Source: Membranipora membranacea (taxonomy: Eukaryota; Bryozoa; Gymnolaemata; Cheilostomatida; Membraniporidae). From it: a DNA stretch of 60,000 bases. The notes below the pieces were generated by a model, which made no database searches, was not told the DNA's origin, and saw only the letters and a program-made list of their open reading frames with translations. Where the stretch lies: the NCBI GenBank assembly GCA_914767715.1, contig OU612072.1:9922001-9982000 (forward strand), given 5' to 3'. Made by a program: the position numbers and the translations under genes. Shown piece after piece: positions 45,033-58,526 of this stretch. How positions within the stretch are numbered: the stretch's first letter is position 1; each line of letters begins with the position of its first letter.

Positions 45033-45955
45033 TCACTTGACCAAAGTGCAATCTGCAAAATTACCTAACCAAAATCCTAAAGAGTCGTGTGAAGTGGCAA
45101 TCAGGCAACGCAGTGGCAAGCTCAGCCTGGTCTTAGACCTGATCATGTTGTGATCTGTGCTGCGGTTGGCACCTCTCATAGCTCTAGTATCACGGATGTC
45201 ACACAAATCACGTTGGCGGGTGATAATGAAGTCAATCAGGTGCCAGTGTCTAGACCTCGGGTGCATCCATGAGTTTTTATGGCTAGCTTTGTGCTTAAAA
45301 CCCGTATTTGTTATCACCTGCTGATGTTCAGTAAACAGATAGACAGTAAAAGCTCATCATTGGAGTTTGATCGTCCAGTCCCGAACTTTTACAAAACACA
45401 ATTCCAGATCTCATCATCTTGGCCAACTCTAGCATTCAAGTCACCTAGGAGCATGATTTTATATTCTTTAGGTAATATAAGGTGGAATCCAGCGGCTGAT
45501 TAAACTGTGCGATGGTCTCTGGGCTATTCGTCAATGTAAGTACATACACTGCGATGATAGTACAATATCTGTTCTTGTTTAGAGGGAGTCTAAGGGTGAT
45601 CATTCTATCATTTACAGGCTTGGGGTCTTCATTCATATTGGCGAAGGCTCCTCCTGATTCATTCTTCATTCCTGAGGTCTTACCAATCAAGTAGTTTGAG
45701 TAGCCTGCTTCTTCCCTAATGCTACCAGTATCACCAAAAAAAAGCTTACTTAGCGCTCCAACATCAATTCTATATTTCTTTAGCTCTCGTACAATGATGA
45801 CACTCCGCCTTTCTGCTCTTTCTGCTCTATCACGATCAAGCATTGTTCTAATGTTCCACAAAGTAAAATTTAGATCAGAAGTTGTTTGGACCTTTTTATC
45901 CTGGGCGACGTCCTGCCAGTATGTATTTCTTTTCTTGTGAGGCTTCATGATCTGA
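45033..45955 (-). mobile_element. LINE fragment: APE-type endonuclease, copy B
   Basis: Duplicate of 3763-4680. It is somewhat better preserved at the N-terminal side, where one frame reads LNFTLWNIRTMLDRDRAERA, IDVGALSK, FGDTGSIREEAGYSNYL and NDRMITLRLPLNKNRYCTII. Downstream, a frame change near 45,475 precedes SWMHPRSRHWHLIDFIITR. No reverse transcriptase follows. A non-functional remnant. Confidence 0.8.
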
Positions 45956-48900
45956 ATTTTAATATAGCTTGCAAAGGATTTGTAAGCTATTCTGAGTTTT
46001 GCAGGTTGTCTGAGCATCCCTCTTCACAGGTTGCGGAAATTCTGTACTGGCAAGGTGAGACCGACACGAGTGCAGATCCTCAGCTGTCACAGTGACTGAC
46101 CAGATGTGCTTTAGATTTACATCCACATTGCCCTTCCAGGGTGTCACGTCACTGGCTTATTTTCAAGGTTTATCCTCCTATAAATTCCCACATGATTAGC
46201 CTGGTGTCCAGTGGTGCCCGCGAGGAGGGACATATGGAGCTTGGTATGCAGAGTCTGTATTTTACATCCTCAACACACCCTTGGCGGCAGCTACTGGTTT
46301 CTTTTGTCATCCTTCGCTCCACCACCACCGCCACCACTACCACCAACACCACCAACACCACCGACACCACCAACACCACCAACACCACCACCAAAGATAG
46401 CTTACATAAAAGCTTATGTATAATCAGACCAAATAATCTGAGGGCATGACTGCAGTGTTGATGCACCATTATCTGTCTGTATCAGCTAGTAATCGCCAAT
46501 TAATCATGGCCATTCACCTAACATCGGCTCTTCTACGATTCATTTTGTTACACATTAGCTTCAATTTTCCTATTTAATGGGTTTTTCAAGCGTGGGTAGT
46601 GACACTATATCATGCCTGCCTTTGTAATTCTTGAGGAGGGAGAAGGAGATAAATCTACTGATTTTGGCTTTACTTGAACCCACATAAGATATCCTGCGTA
46701 AATGGTCATACGGCGTCAAATAGACCTTGCCAGTGCCAAATCAGTTAAAAATTGTAAAATTGAACTCATCTCATATGATAACAAAATTTCCTTACCCACC
46801 ACATTGCACCTAACTCACCTGCTACAGAATGGATGCTGTTGACAGAGTTTTTGTCGGCAGCATTGTGCAATCAAAGATAGATGATGGATTATCCAAGATA
46901 CTGTTCTGGTAATTTGTGACAAGAAATATGATGCTGGTCGGATTCTACTATGGAGGACAATTTAAGTTGGCCTAACATCGCCTTCGAGCATTTGCTATAA
47001 CTACAGGTTCAAAGCTCACATTTTAAAAAAACAGGTAGGCTCTAACTGTATTTGATACAATTAGGCAATTGATTTCACATTGCTTGGAGGCCTGCACAAT
47101 GACATCAACATCTGGCTCTCTCGTGACTTGATTAACCCTTAGTACTAGCAGGGCAGAAGATTATAGGTACTCTGTTTGAAAGACGGGGAAAAAAATCAGG
47201 AAAGGCCTAGACCCAGATTTGGAGATGTTGCCAAGAGAAACATGAAATGGAGAAAGATCAAACTTGAGTTCCTGGCAAACCATGGCTAAAAACCGAGTTG
47301 CGTTGAGGCCTGCAACAAAATATAAGCCAAAACCATAGAAAAGTTATAGTCACATCGACTGACTGCAAGAGAGAGATAACCATGCTGTGTATGTGTACCG
47401 AAATAGAAGCGTTTTCCTCCTAATATCAAATTCTTGACTTTCAAGCTTCTGATGAAACTATTAGGTTTGAAATATTAGTTAGAAATATATTACAAACATT
47501 GCTTCTCAAAATATCAGAGCTTTCAGTTCCCTTTGAATCTGAGACCTTGTTTTGCATTTTCTAACCTTGTGAATCACATCTATGGTTGAACAACTAACAA
47601 ACAAAATATCCTGTTGACAGCACACCGACCATTGCTCTGCTTGTACCGCTAACAGACCTTGATCAACATAAGTTGATGTCAGATTTAACCTGAATCATAA
47701 ACATCCAAAAAACAACCTTGTCTGTCCTGGATCACAATGTTCAGCTATTTCACCGAGTTATCATCATTGAGCATACAGATAGTTTACTGACACTGAGGTC
47801 AGGAGGATATTAAAAAGCCATTATTCGTTTCCTAGTTTCTGGGTAACAGCATTCACCAGGTTGTCGACTGCCATTTCAAAATCAACTCTGCATGACTGCT
47901 TGCATGTATGTGTGCTGCTTGATCAACGAGGAAACCAGACCCTCCCATTTCTAAATACTTACTCGGTCCTTTTCCGATCATTTCTGGTATCTGACCAATT
48001 TTTTGGTTGTGACATGTAAAGAATAATCTTTGAAAGCAAGAACAAGGCTTCAGATAATCAACTTGCTATCAAACAAATGTAGGCTAATCTTTAAAATCAG
48101 GAATATTGTCAATGAGACTTTGTGTAAAGAGTTGTCCGCCCACAATTTTTGTAAGCATAGAAAACTAGTATTGTAACATGATAAGCTGACAAAATCCTTA
48201 TGTTCAACTTCATTGTATCCCACCGTACCTTAGATTATCTCTCAAATTGGAATTAGTACAGTCAATATGCGGTGATGATGAAGACAACATATTGAGGTAT
48301 ATAATTAGCTTGCCTCACCCATTGCACGATGTAAGAAAATTACTATTTATCAGTGTTGTCTTTGGCAATACGAATCTGCTCTTTTAGAACTTCACTGTTC
48401 ACACAAACTCTACACGCACATAAAAGGCAACGTCTGGTTAGATCAGGATATGTCCAATTCGCTCGCATTTATAGGTACTACCTCTAAACATATCAGTCAG
48501 GGGGGTCTTTCAATTAGAAACAGCCAAAATCGCAATCTGATCGTTCACTCACAGAGTGAGTGATACCTGCTAGGGCTCTCGCTTTCAGATCGCTCAGTCA
48601 CTTGATGGGACTATATACATTCTGAGTGAGCGATTTGTGAGCGATTTTGTCTAATTGGAAGACCAAGTGAGTGATAATTTTGAGCGATGTGATAGTGATA
48701 ACTTGCTTTAGTAATGCATCGCTCTTTCTAATTGAAAACCCCCCAGTCTCAGTTGGCTTTCTGTCGGTAGGGAGTGAGCAGCAAACTTCAGTCAAGGTTT
48801 TAGTAGACTTAGAGACACTACAAGGTGTTATGTGAAAAAAGGTATCTGTTTTTTTGCCAATCAACCGAGGATGAGCAGCCAATCAATTCAGCTTGGTTAT

Positions 48901-49633
48901 TTATCTGCACTGTTCCTAGACTAAGACCCTGAAAGGTCTGAGATCAAAAGAAGTGATTGAGACATCTTGGTGGCACTGTTGCTGCAGAGCAGAAAGACTT
49001 CTATCACTGAGTTGAACTGGAAAACTTTGCTGTTTTTCTTCATGGCCTTATTAGCAGTTACATATATCGAGAATTATGGAATGATCAACATGACTGGAGA
49101 CCAGAATATTGCACGATCATCCATTTTGATGTTTAAAAGACTCATAATTTCAATAAATGATGATATGAAGCGAGAATCAAATTCTCAGAGATAGTCGCAA
49201 CTAACAATCCTCAATAACAAAGATTTGTAAGTCACCACTCCTTGACCTTTTCAAAGAAGAAACAGGGCAAATTTGTTTATGTTCAGTATTTGAATTTCAT
49301 ATTGTCATAAATTTCCATAATCATATCTCTCAGTTAAAAATTAACACAAATATTGAAAAGAAAGTTGCCAATGTAAAAGCGTCCTATATAATTCTGTATG
49401 GACCTAATATGTAAAAATAAATAGCATTGTATGCGCATAGTTTCCTTCTAAAATATATAATTCTTTTGCAGACCATCAGTGGTACAATACAGTGAATGTC
49501 GATTGATGAACATGAAGTAATTTAAAATTATTATATGATAGTGATATACTAGATTTGATCGAATATCAGGTAGCCAAGAAAAAGAAGCTTATACATTAAG
49601 GGAGGAGATGGCCTACCGAACCGTGTTTCAATT
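45956..49633. other. Long intergenic stretch of block B
   Basis: Counterpart of 4681-8056 with no supported gene. It contains an imperfect (ACC)n tract (about 46,318-46,393) and the B-specific insertion around 48,460-48,793. Confidence 0.5.
48500..48744. mobile_element. MITE-like element specific to block B
   Basis: 245 bp bounded by inverted repeats of about 20 bases. The left end is GGGGGGTCTTTCAATTAG and the right end read inward is GGGGGGTTTTCAATTAGA. The interior is rich in further inverted motifs around TCACTCACAGAGTGAGTGA and GAGTGAGCGAT. It has no coding frame. Block A has a straight join here (7,170-7,185, CCAATTCCAGTCAAGG), so about 334 bp including flanks (48,460-48,793) is extra in B. 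No convincing target duplication seen. Confidence 0.75.
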
Positions 49634-52600
49634 CTAAACTTTACTCGTTTTGGTGTCATAGTTTGAATCCTGCTTCAACGACTCCTTTAGTTCTAGTACT
49701 GATGTGTTTGTCGGTTTGGTGAACGCCTGGCTAAAAGATGATATCTTTGAGAATGTTGAGCTCTTCTTCAGGTCTTTCAGTCTGCAAAAGAAAATAGAAA
49801 ATAATAGAGCAAACCAGAAACATGATAACTGGCATAAACGAGAACATTCGGGTACCTGAACAACATTGGATATAATCTAGATATACGTATATCAAAAGTG
49901 TGGGATTATACTAGGATTTGGGTACACTAATACATAACCCCATCTCCTTCAAATCATGTCATTTATTTGGTGTAAACGTGGTAATTATGCTAGCAGGTGA
50001 GCAGGACGGAACGGTTAGAGCGAAGCTACATATTCCTAACACCAATGCTGGAACTTCCGATTGATGAATCAGCAGAATACAGTATTATCTTCATGTTCTC
50101 TTTACCTGTGGCTATCTTTCCGAAGAAAATAAACAAAACTAAGAGTAAGATTAAGCTAAGGTTTGCACAAATCCCGCAAAATTCCATTTTACCATGAAGT
50201 ATGGCCACCTGAGGACGCTTTGGAGTGCAACAATCAAACTACTTGAAAGCTCACCTGGTTGGACTCGAACCGAACCAGAATAGCAAGCAACCACCCGCTA
50301 TCTGTTACAAAGAGTTGTGCGCTCGCATCCCACAAGCTCATGATTTCATCGCATCAACACAAAAAGTCAGCAATTTAACAATACAGTATATATTTTTACC
50401 TGTCAAGGATGTTTGTAGATACAGGATGGCTGATGATTGTGTCTACTGAACTGATGATAAGCTTGTTTGTGGAATGGGAGGGTAGTGATTGGGAACGAGG
50501 CAGTGATTTACACTTCCGCCTTCTCCTACTTTCACTGTCATCTGGATCACAGGCTAGAAGCAAATATATATCAATGATGAGATCTGATCAAAGCATTTGC
50601 AACCTAAGAACTCAATTTTTTCTACAAGTTTGCTACTACAGGTGATACCTGATGGACAACTCAAAATAAATGACCCCTTATATGTCATATTGGTCCTTTT
50701 AGAGATGAAAAGTTGTATTAAACATCATCACTCTTCAATGTATTCATCTGATTCATATTTCGGTCAACTTTTCGTTTTAGGAATAGTGACAGTTTATACT
50801 CAATTCACAACATTTGGAAGGGGATTATCAATTTCTTCCGACATCTTCACAAGAGCGATTAATTTGTTGACATTGTTAAATAACATTGTGAATTCAAGGC
50901 TACGCTTATAATTGAGGTTATCATAACTCCTTTCAGTTGCAATTTTGTGAATTGCCTACCTGATGCTTTGTTGATAGTGTCTGTATCACAGCTGTGGTGT
51001 CGGGTGTTTTTCCCTCTCCTTTGCCTCTCCCTTGAAGGACTAAGTGTTCGAGTTCTGATCACGGGTGACATTATACGTCAATTGTTATTGAATTCAGGGG
51101 AGGTTATTTCGCTTTCTTCACCTTCACTGTAGATGGCGCTATCTCTCATTTCATCATCAGAGTTGAGTGATTCTAAAGGCTCCAAAGTTTGGCGCTCATA
51201 CAAGTCGTTACACTCTGAGCCAGAGTCAAAGTCACACTGTTGAACTCCTGAATCTGCCTTACTGCCCGGGTCTACAAAAAGAATTATACCACTGTTTAAT
51301 ATTTTTATTGCTAAACCAATATCATAACATGTAAAGGAATGGATGGGCTGTCACCTTAGACTTAATATATTAGACTTAGTATATTAGGTCTATGGTTGTC
51401 ACACGGGTATTTCTTGATATCTATTGTCTGAATGATTCCTCAACTGATAACTAACTCTTGCTGGAAGAGCAGGCGTGACCAAATAACTTTCTCATATGAT
51501 CCCCACTGATTGGTTTAAGACATGGTTCCAACTGTAGGGAATGTATGAGAGTTCTTACCATTTTCATCGCCACTGTCTAACATGACCTTGAACTTTCTTA
51601 TTCTTGAGCTGCTTGTCTTCCTGAGCCTGATTGAGTTCACACGTTTCGTCTGCTGGTTGGTAGGGCTGGCCACAGTAGTCTCCGATAAGTTTGTAGCAGA
51701 AGGAATTTCCTCCTCTTGGCATACCGAATCTGACGATAGCTGAAATGGAAACAAATATGCGTAAATCGATAATTCAGAACGAAATGATAATAATTATTGT
51801 TGGTGATTGGGTTCAGTGTCGACCGTGTTTAAATTATCTAGTTGGTTGCTCGATACTAAAATAAATCATCAGCGTAGATTGTTGGAAAATAAATATTGGC
51901 AACCACTTTTGGCAAAAAAAAGTAGAAACATCTGAAAGAAGATGAATTGTACACTCACCCTCTCCCGCATAGCTTTCAATCTCTTTAGTGCTTTTGATTC
52001 GAGTGCTGTACTTTCTGGCCATTTTGTAAACCTTACTGTTGCGATTGACAGAGTAGCTATTGCCTGTTGACAACTTTCTTGCACTATTCTCTTCACTCAA
52101 CTCGGAGGATCTTGAAATCGAGAATCAAGAATTAAGAAAAAAACACATAAACTTTATACCAAATGAGTTGCATGCGCTATCCTTGCCAAAAAGATGAGTT
52201 TCTCAGTTTCAAAGGTTTGGATATTAATGTGTTGTCATTTATCTAGTTTTTGTATGATACTTCTAGAAAACTTCACCCTAATAATCCCAGCTATTATTTA
52301 GAATCTCAAACAATGGTCAGGGTGCACTGCAGTGATATAAATGACAAGAATTTGAAACAAAACAGTACCAATTTTAAATCAAGCTTCATTGTAATTTGTT
52401 GAAGGAACGTAAATAAATGACGTCGGAGACAAAGTATACTGAAAATAACAAAGCTGAACAAATATGACTTCTGATCAATTTGCCGTACTTACGGCTCAAG
52501 GTCTGGGCACGCAACTGTGCGAGTCTGTTGAATGACAGGCTCACTACATCGTGAAGGCCTCTCCTTAGATGGATCTTTCACGTTGTTGATCTGCCCAGTT

Positions 52601-54177
52601 TCCATGTACTTCCCAAGAGCCACCCAAAAGTCTGACGCTGGCTTACTCAGCTTAAGATCACTAGGAAGGCTCTGTCTATGGGCAGCTCTATCTGATTTTA
52701 GTTCCTTTGAGAGCTCATCTAGTGAGTGTGTCATCTACTACTGACATAGTCTTAGTGAGTCTATTCCTTAGAAGAAACTCAGGGAGGGGAGGCAACTCTT
52801 GTGGAGGGTTTTGCACAATGTCACGAGGATGATTGTCATCACTTGCGTTATTAGCTGCAGGAGAGTAATTTTTATTTGAAGCTTCAGTCAATCAGGTTAA
52901 TCTGCATTTACAGCTATACTAACACCAAACTTGACTTTTATATAATCGTCCTCTTCTATGTCAGCTAGATTGTCAGAGGAGTATCCTTGCTTGCTTGGGT
53001 GGCTTCTCTCACGAGATTCTCGACCAATATCAGGAGGACTGTGCACAGAGTTATCATCCCTTTCCAACACTAGTTGAGGTAATGAAGGTATTTCTACCAG
53101 ATCACTTGAGTTGGGCTTCTGTTCTGAAGCTGTTACCGTGTTGCATTCGGGCTCCAGATGATCGAAGGCATTGCATGCATTGTAAACTGGTAGATCGGAT
53201 TCATCATGGCTTGACGGGGAAGCACAGTGATGTACCGGAGTATCACCAGTAAGAATCACCTCAGCATGTGACAAGCGTCTTCCCACAATGCTATGCGTGG
53301 TGAGAAAGTCATTACGCTCTACATCAATGGTCGCTGAGTCAGTTGCAGAGTCCTTGAAAAGTCGCACGGGGCTCTTCTTGAGCAAATCTGACAGTTTGCT
53401 TGATGTCATTTCCTTGAGCTGTGAGAGTTTATGTATTAGTGCAGAGGTTTCAGTACGATTCTTCCGATGGGGTTCACAAAATTCTGAAACGACAATATAA
53501 CACTGTGCATAAAGTTTGTACATGGTCAAGGTTGTTTTCACAACCCGGTTGTTATAAGTGTCATGAGACAATGTTGATGGAGACAAAACGGGTACCTCTA
53601 CACTCATGAAGTAAACTATGAAGGCAAATAAATTTTGGACAATGTTACTTAGCTTTTTGGGGACTATTTGGTTTCATAAACATTCACAAGCACTTTATTT
53701 TGTCACCAATAAGGGAGGGTGGGCAATACTTTTTGATGGAGGACATGGAATTTCTTAATATTATTGATACATTCTGATCGCTACCTGGCATCAAAATTAC
53801 TGCAGAGCCTAGTTCACTTAAACATTATAAATTGAGACTCACCATTTGTGTGCACTGGGCTTGAAGGCTGAGATAAATTGACTTTGACAACGGGAGTCTG
53901 GCTTGTCTGGTAATGTGATTTTCTTCGATTTCTAGGCGGAGAGGGTTTACCACAATCAAGCAATGTACCAGCTGAATGCCTTTTAGTTGGGGTCGGGAGG
54001 ACTAGGCAGTCAATTTGTGCTTCTGAATAACTGTCTGTTCACCTCAGCCTTGGAGCAACACTACTGTACCTTCAAGCCTGTGAAATATGGAGAATGAGAG
54101 GAATGATACAAGGAGCTGAGTTTCTTCAATGAAGTATGACAGATTTTATCATGTCTTGGTCATGATGGGTTCTGGTG

Positions 54178-54259
54178 TAGCCAAAATGTTGGCTCTGATT
54201 GGATGATTGGAGGGAAACCAACCAAACAGCAAATAAGATCAGAGCCATCTGATCGGCTA
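54178..54259. repeat. Foldback element F1, copy in block B
   Basis: 82 bp, same length and ends as 12,369-12,450, so inserted before the block duplicated. Confidence 0.6.
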
Positions 54260-55615
54260 GTTATAGTGCGCCACAAATAAGAATCGATGTGTAGTACTAG
54301 TTGACGACTAGAAAGTCAAGAAAATGGCCTGACTTTACTAAGATGTGTCAGTTGATGTGTATCATATGGTTGCAGTGGGGTATGTGCCACTATGTGGTAG
54401 CTACTCTAATATGAAAATATTAACCGCATTGCAAACTTCCCGACACCGCACAGCGTTATCCCAGCCCCGCCCACTGTCAAGTATATGATGAAGCTGTCTA
54501 GCTCTGACTGATAGCTCATCATGTGATTTCTCCTCTACGGGAGATGTGTTGGTGTGTTTGAAGAGATCAGGCATACTGCAGTGTCTTCTCTGCAGATGAC
54601 GGCGAGGCGGATGGTGAGTCTGATGCAGGGTACAGCTCTCTGGTTGAGTGACCCAACGCTGCAGACAATGGCTGTTAAATAAATGAGAAACAGATGAGGA
54701 CCCAATAATGAGATGTTGAGTCTCGCTTTTCATGATAACAGAGATAGTAGTTATTACTTCAACCTTGATCCAATCCTGCATTCCAGTTGCTACCCTTTAC
54801 TGGTCACGCCGCCGTGACAAATGGCCAGTGACCATGGAGGGGAGCAACTTCGAATACAGTCAAATGGTATTATACACAAATATCCCAAATGACTGGTGTA
54901 GAGCGTAGGTGTATAAAAACAATGAGGACTTAAAACTACCACCAACGATCACAAGTGATCTTTTTAACAAAGCAATGCATGCAAGATGCTCATCAACAAA
55001 AAGCGTCAATTACAAGCTGAAGCAAGGCACCAAGCGAATGCATAATCTAATAGGAGCACTAACCCCTTCTAATTCATGCACAGCTTCTGCATCTGATAGA
55101 GTTGTTAGCACTTGAGGTTCAGCACCGTCATTAGAAGCACCTTGAGCTAATGGTGTGTCGTTTAGTGCTGGGTACTTCAAATCATCAGCGTCAGTGATTT
55201 CAACAGACGGTATTTTTACAAACGCACCAAATTCAATCAACTAGAGAGACAACTCCGAGCTTGTGAGATTTTTAGATTAGACTAAATAAATAATAGCTCT
55301 AGTTAAGTATCACCGACACATACCTCCAGGGGATGTTGATGAGTAGGGCTGTGACTTTCTTCTCTTCTTCTCTATGTAATCAGGAGTCTGGTGAGCTCTC
55401 AGTGTGAAAGCTTTAAACTGCTTAGCAAACTTCTCATCGCTCTCACTCTTTCCTAAAATTAACAAGAGTAAATTACAATCTAGCACCCATCATCATGGTA
55501 TGCAGAGAATATGCACTCATAGTACTAGAATGAGTTGTAGTTGTAACTCAAGATTAAAATCCAATGACATTTTCATCTTTACGGTTCACAACACTGATTT
55601 GATATAGTAAGAAAC

Positions 55616-57285
55616 CTGTTAGAGTCAGCAGGAGTTCTTTAGCTTTATCTGGTATTTTGACATCGTAACTTTCCAGAATTTAATTCTTGATTTGTGAGCA
55701 CCTGGAAATTAAAGACAAATGAATTACTTTTTTACCGGTTGATTTTTCTTTAATACTGGCATCATAATCATCTTTAATTTTAATTAAATGATGATCAGGG
55801 ATTGATAGCCACAGTGGGAATAAAACTGGTTGGATGCTTCACATATTTCCTCTGTGGGAACTGTATATATGTTCTTAGGTCGAAATCTGAACACCAAGAA
55901 ATGACAAATATTGGATAATCCTGTAGAAATTGTCTCCTTTTAATATAAGAGAGGACAGCTTCGGAGGCATAACATTTTAGTTTTATTCCAGTGTAACCAT
56001 AAACTTCTCTATAAGTTTATGAGTGTAACTATATTGTGTGTAGAATAGGAAATAGAAAAAAAGACTCTTGGCTGCCATACAGGAATATCACACACTATAC
56101 AATCAGCAAGCATAGAGAGGGACAAACATAGGCATCGGCAAATAGATAACTAAAAACGCCAGCCTACCATTTTCGTTTTTGTTCGAGTGTTTTAGCTTGT
56201 TAAGTATTCTGTAGTCTGGGATTATCGTAAGGCACCAGGTGGAAACTTAGAGGCTCCCGAGGTATAGTCTCTATCAACATCAGATTGTGGCACTTCAAAA
56301 GAGAGGAAATAAAACTTTCTAAATACGCCATAAGGTACATTGTATTAGACCAAACCACGATTATTTGATTAATTAATACACTAAACCAAGATATTTATAC
56401 TCAGTGGATAGTTAAATTCGCTAATAATAAATTGGAATAGATTTCAAGGCCCATTCAAAGTGAAGAGGCACAGTTAAGTTGTGTGACTATTGCAGGGTAC
56501 TTTATTCGACAGCAATTGTGTTCTCACCCAACACCCCCACCCATGTATGCCACAGAACTTCAAAGTTAAAATGGATCAGTGAGCCTGTGTTCAGTTTAGC
56601 TAGTTGAGGGCGGCTTAATCAAAGCTAGCAGCAACAGTTTCCTAGCTAAAACTAAAAAGAAAGTGTTAGCTAGTGCAAAATCATTGCTTTTTCCCCTGCG
56701 AATAATTTATTACCCAAGGGTATTGTGACGGCACTAAACCACTATGCCGCACACTGAGCGGTTACTAGGGTGAGATGAGACTATTAATTGCACACCAGCA
56801 TCTTTATTGCTCTCTCAAACAACACACACTAAACTGAGTAAAAACAATCTCTTATATAGTATTACCAAAAGGATGTGAAAATAGGATATCGTATGATATC
56901 AATTAAATTGCAAAAACTAGGTAATAGCAAAGTGATAATTAATTGGCTCACACTCATCAAGATGGCAAAGCGTAACACTACACACCAGGACACAGCCCAT
57001 CAGTTGGTCACTATTAATGTAATAAATGTCTATTAAAAGGTTATTATTTCTGCCACTGGAAGTTAATATAAAATGTTTATTATTATGGCATTTCCAGTGA
57101 CAGCCAGAACGGTCACTGTCATGACCTGATACATGACAGGTGATGGCTGTTACAGTATATCCACTAACCATAATAGAAGTTTTACAGGACATAACACCGT
57201 CTTCTCTTTTCTTACAGATAATTATTCCCTTCTCAAAAAGGTAAATCTGTCTGAAACTTTTAGCTCCATGCATGCGTAGATCACC
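55616..57285 (-). pseudogene. RhoGEF copy B: PH domain with two stops
   Basis: Exon 57169-57285 is open (GDLRMHGAKSFRQIYLFEKG). Exon 56168-56292 matches copy A but has TAA at 56,200-56,202 where A has CTA, in LQNT*QAKTLEQKRKW. Exon 55616-55701 has TAA at 55,680-55,682 where A has TAT, in WCSQIKN*ILESYD. The intron between the first two is longer than in A because of sequence at about 56,700-57,160 that is absent from A. Confidence 0.85.
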
Positions 57286-57709
57286 CTGTAAAATAGAAGG
57301 CATTTTATTAGTGAGATTATGAGGTTTTATGTAGACAAAAATGATATACTGTACTGTATTTTCATAAATGACCCTTGTGTTGTCTTTGAGAAGAGGCTGG
57401 CCAAGGTTTTTCAAACCGAGCTGGGTTCAAGTCTCAGAGACTCATAGAACGGAAGAATCAGCCTGATAGTTTAGGATTGTATTTACCATGTACACAAAAT
57501 GATTTTCCAATATTTAATGACAATGAGAAACGCTGCCATACAAACAATCCTTTATGGACATATGGGAAGTTTCTTTTGAATGGAAACAGCGATATTGAAT
57601 ATCTTTATCATATATGGATCTGCTTCCATAGAAAGATTCTTCAACATAAAAGTCTAGCCCATTCAGAAACGCACTAAAAACAACACTAGCCACTTTTATT
57701 ATTAATTAC

Positions 57710-58526
57710 CTCAACAACTAGCTTTCCAAAGTCGAGCAAGTTGTACCATTCAAAGTTGTACAGCATACTCTGAATTTCCTGTATCTTCATTGCGTCCTCA
57801 TGAGATCGTTTGAGCTCGTTGATGTTATGTGCGCAGTCAGTCATACACAGCAGTGATGTGGTTATTGTGTCTCTGCCAAATGTGTCTTCAGGGAAATGCT
57901 TCAGAAGATCCTGGAAGTTAGCAAAAAGAATCTTGTTCCAGTCAAAGCCACACACACATATTTTAACAGGTAGTTTTGGTCAGATAAACCTTAACTCCCT
58001 GTTTTAATAATGAATTTGCGAGAGCCCCCTGGATCTTGCTGCATACTATGATGTTATGAATTTGGAAAACAATCCGCTATTGAAACTGCCAATAAACAGG
58101 GAGGGTGGGAGAATTCGTTAAAGAAAATTGCCATTACTGTGGGGAGCTATCTTCCATTTTACACAGAGGCAACAACTCCCGAAACTAATCAAAAATATTT
58201 AGAATTCCACAAGCGCAACATGTACAATCAAGTTCAATTCCATGCAACTAGAATGCAGCAATGGATGACAAAGCTTTCATGGGTTAGTACAAAGTTGGGA
58301 ATAAATGTGAGAAATCCATCAACAATTAACCACATGACTCAGTGGATTCAGGGGATGTTTACCAGTGACTCATAGAAAGTTTACCTGCAGGAGTAGGTGA
58401 TATTTGAGAATTCTCTGTACAGGTTTGTGTAGATATGAGCCCAGTGGTAGGCCATGTCCGAGTATAAGCTGCTGCTTTCTGAATGCATCATTCACTACTG
58501 CTGTGCGTAGAAGTCTAGTGAGACAG
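57710..58526 (-). CDS. RhoGEF copy B: DH-domain exons
   Basis: Exon 58385-58526 encodes VVNDAFRKQQLILGHG then LPLGSYLHKPVQRILKYHLL. LPLGSYLxKPVQRxLKYHLLLQ is the signature of the conserved DH region that contacts the GTPase, and its exact form is that of PLEKHG1-3. Exon 57710-57910 adds the last DH helices ([34 protein letters not shown]). Both are open and in phase with each other. The usual Leu before KPVQR is His. The earlier part of the DH domain with the first conserved region is not in the window. Confidence 0.85.

Larger units (their letters stand above)
49634..58526 (-). pseudogene. PLEKHG-like RhoGEF (DH-PH), copy B, multiply disabled
   Basis: Exons in transcript order: 58385-58526, 57710-57910, 57169-57285, 56168-56292, 55616-55701, 55324-55452, 55064 to about 55225 (5' part deleted), 54425-54671, 53843-54077, 52493-53483, 51959-52110, 51559-51739, 50960-51271, 50400-50553, 49634-49781. 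Splice sites are mostly kept, but the frame is destroyed. Stops are at 56,200-56,202 and 55,680-55,682 (PH), 54,072-54,074 and 54,039-54,041 (CGA to TGA), and 51,078-51,080. There is a +1 insertion in 54425-54671. A 5-nt loss near 52,720 and a loss of about 31 nt near 52,893 hit the largest exon, and 14 nt are missing from 51959-52110. The DH part is more complete than in copy A. Exons upstream of 58,526 are not seen. Confidence 0.85.

Noticed and set aside
48598-48882. 94-codon minus-strand frame
   Set aside because: It runs across the B-specific foldback insertion and has no counterpart in block A.
56917-57414. 165-codon minus-strand frame
   Set aside because: Only 57,169-57,285 (the PH exon) is coding; the rest is intron on both sides of good splice sites.
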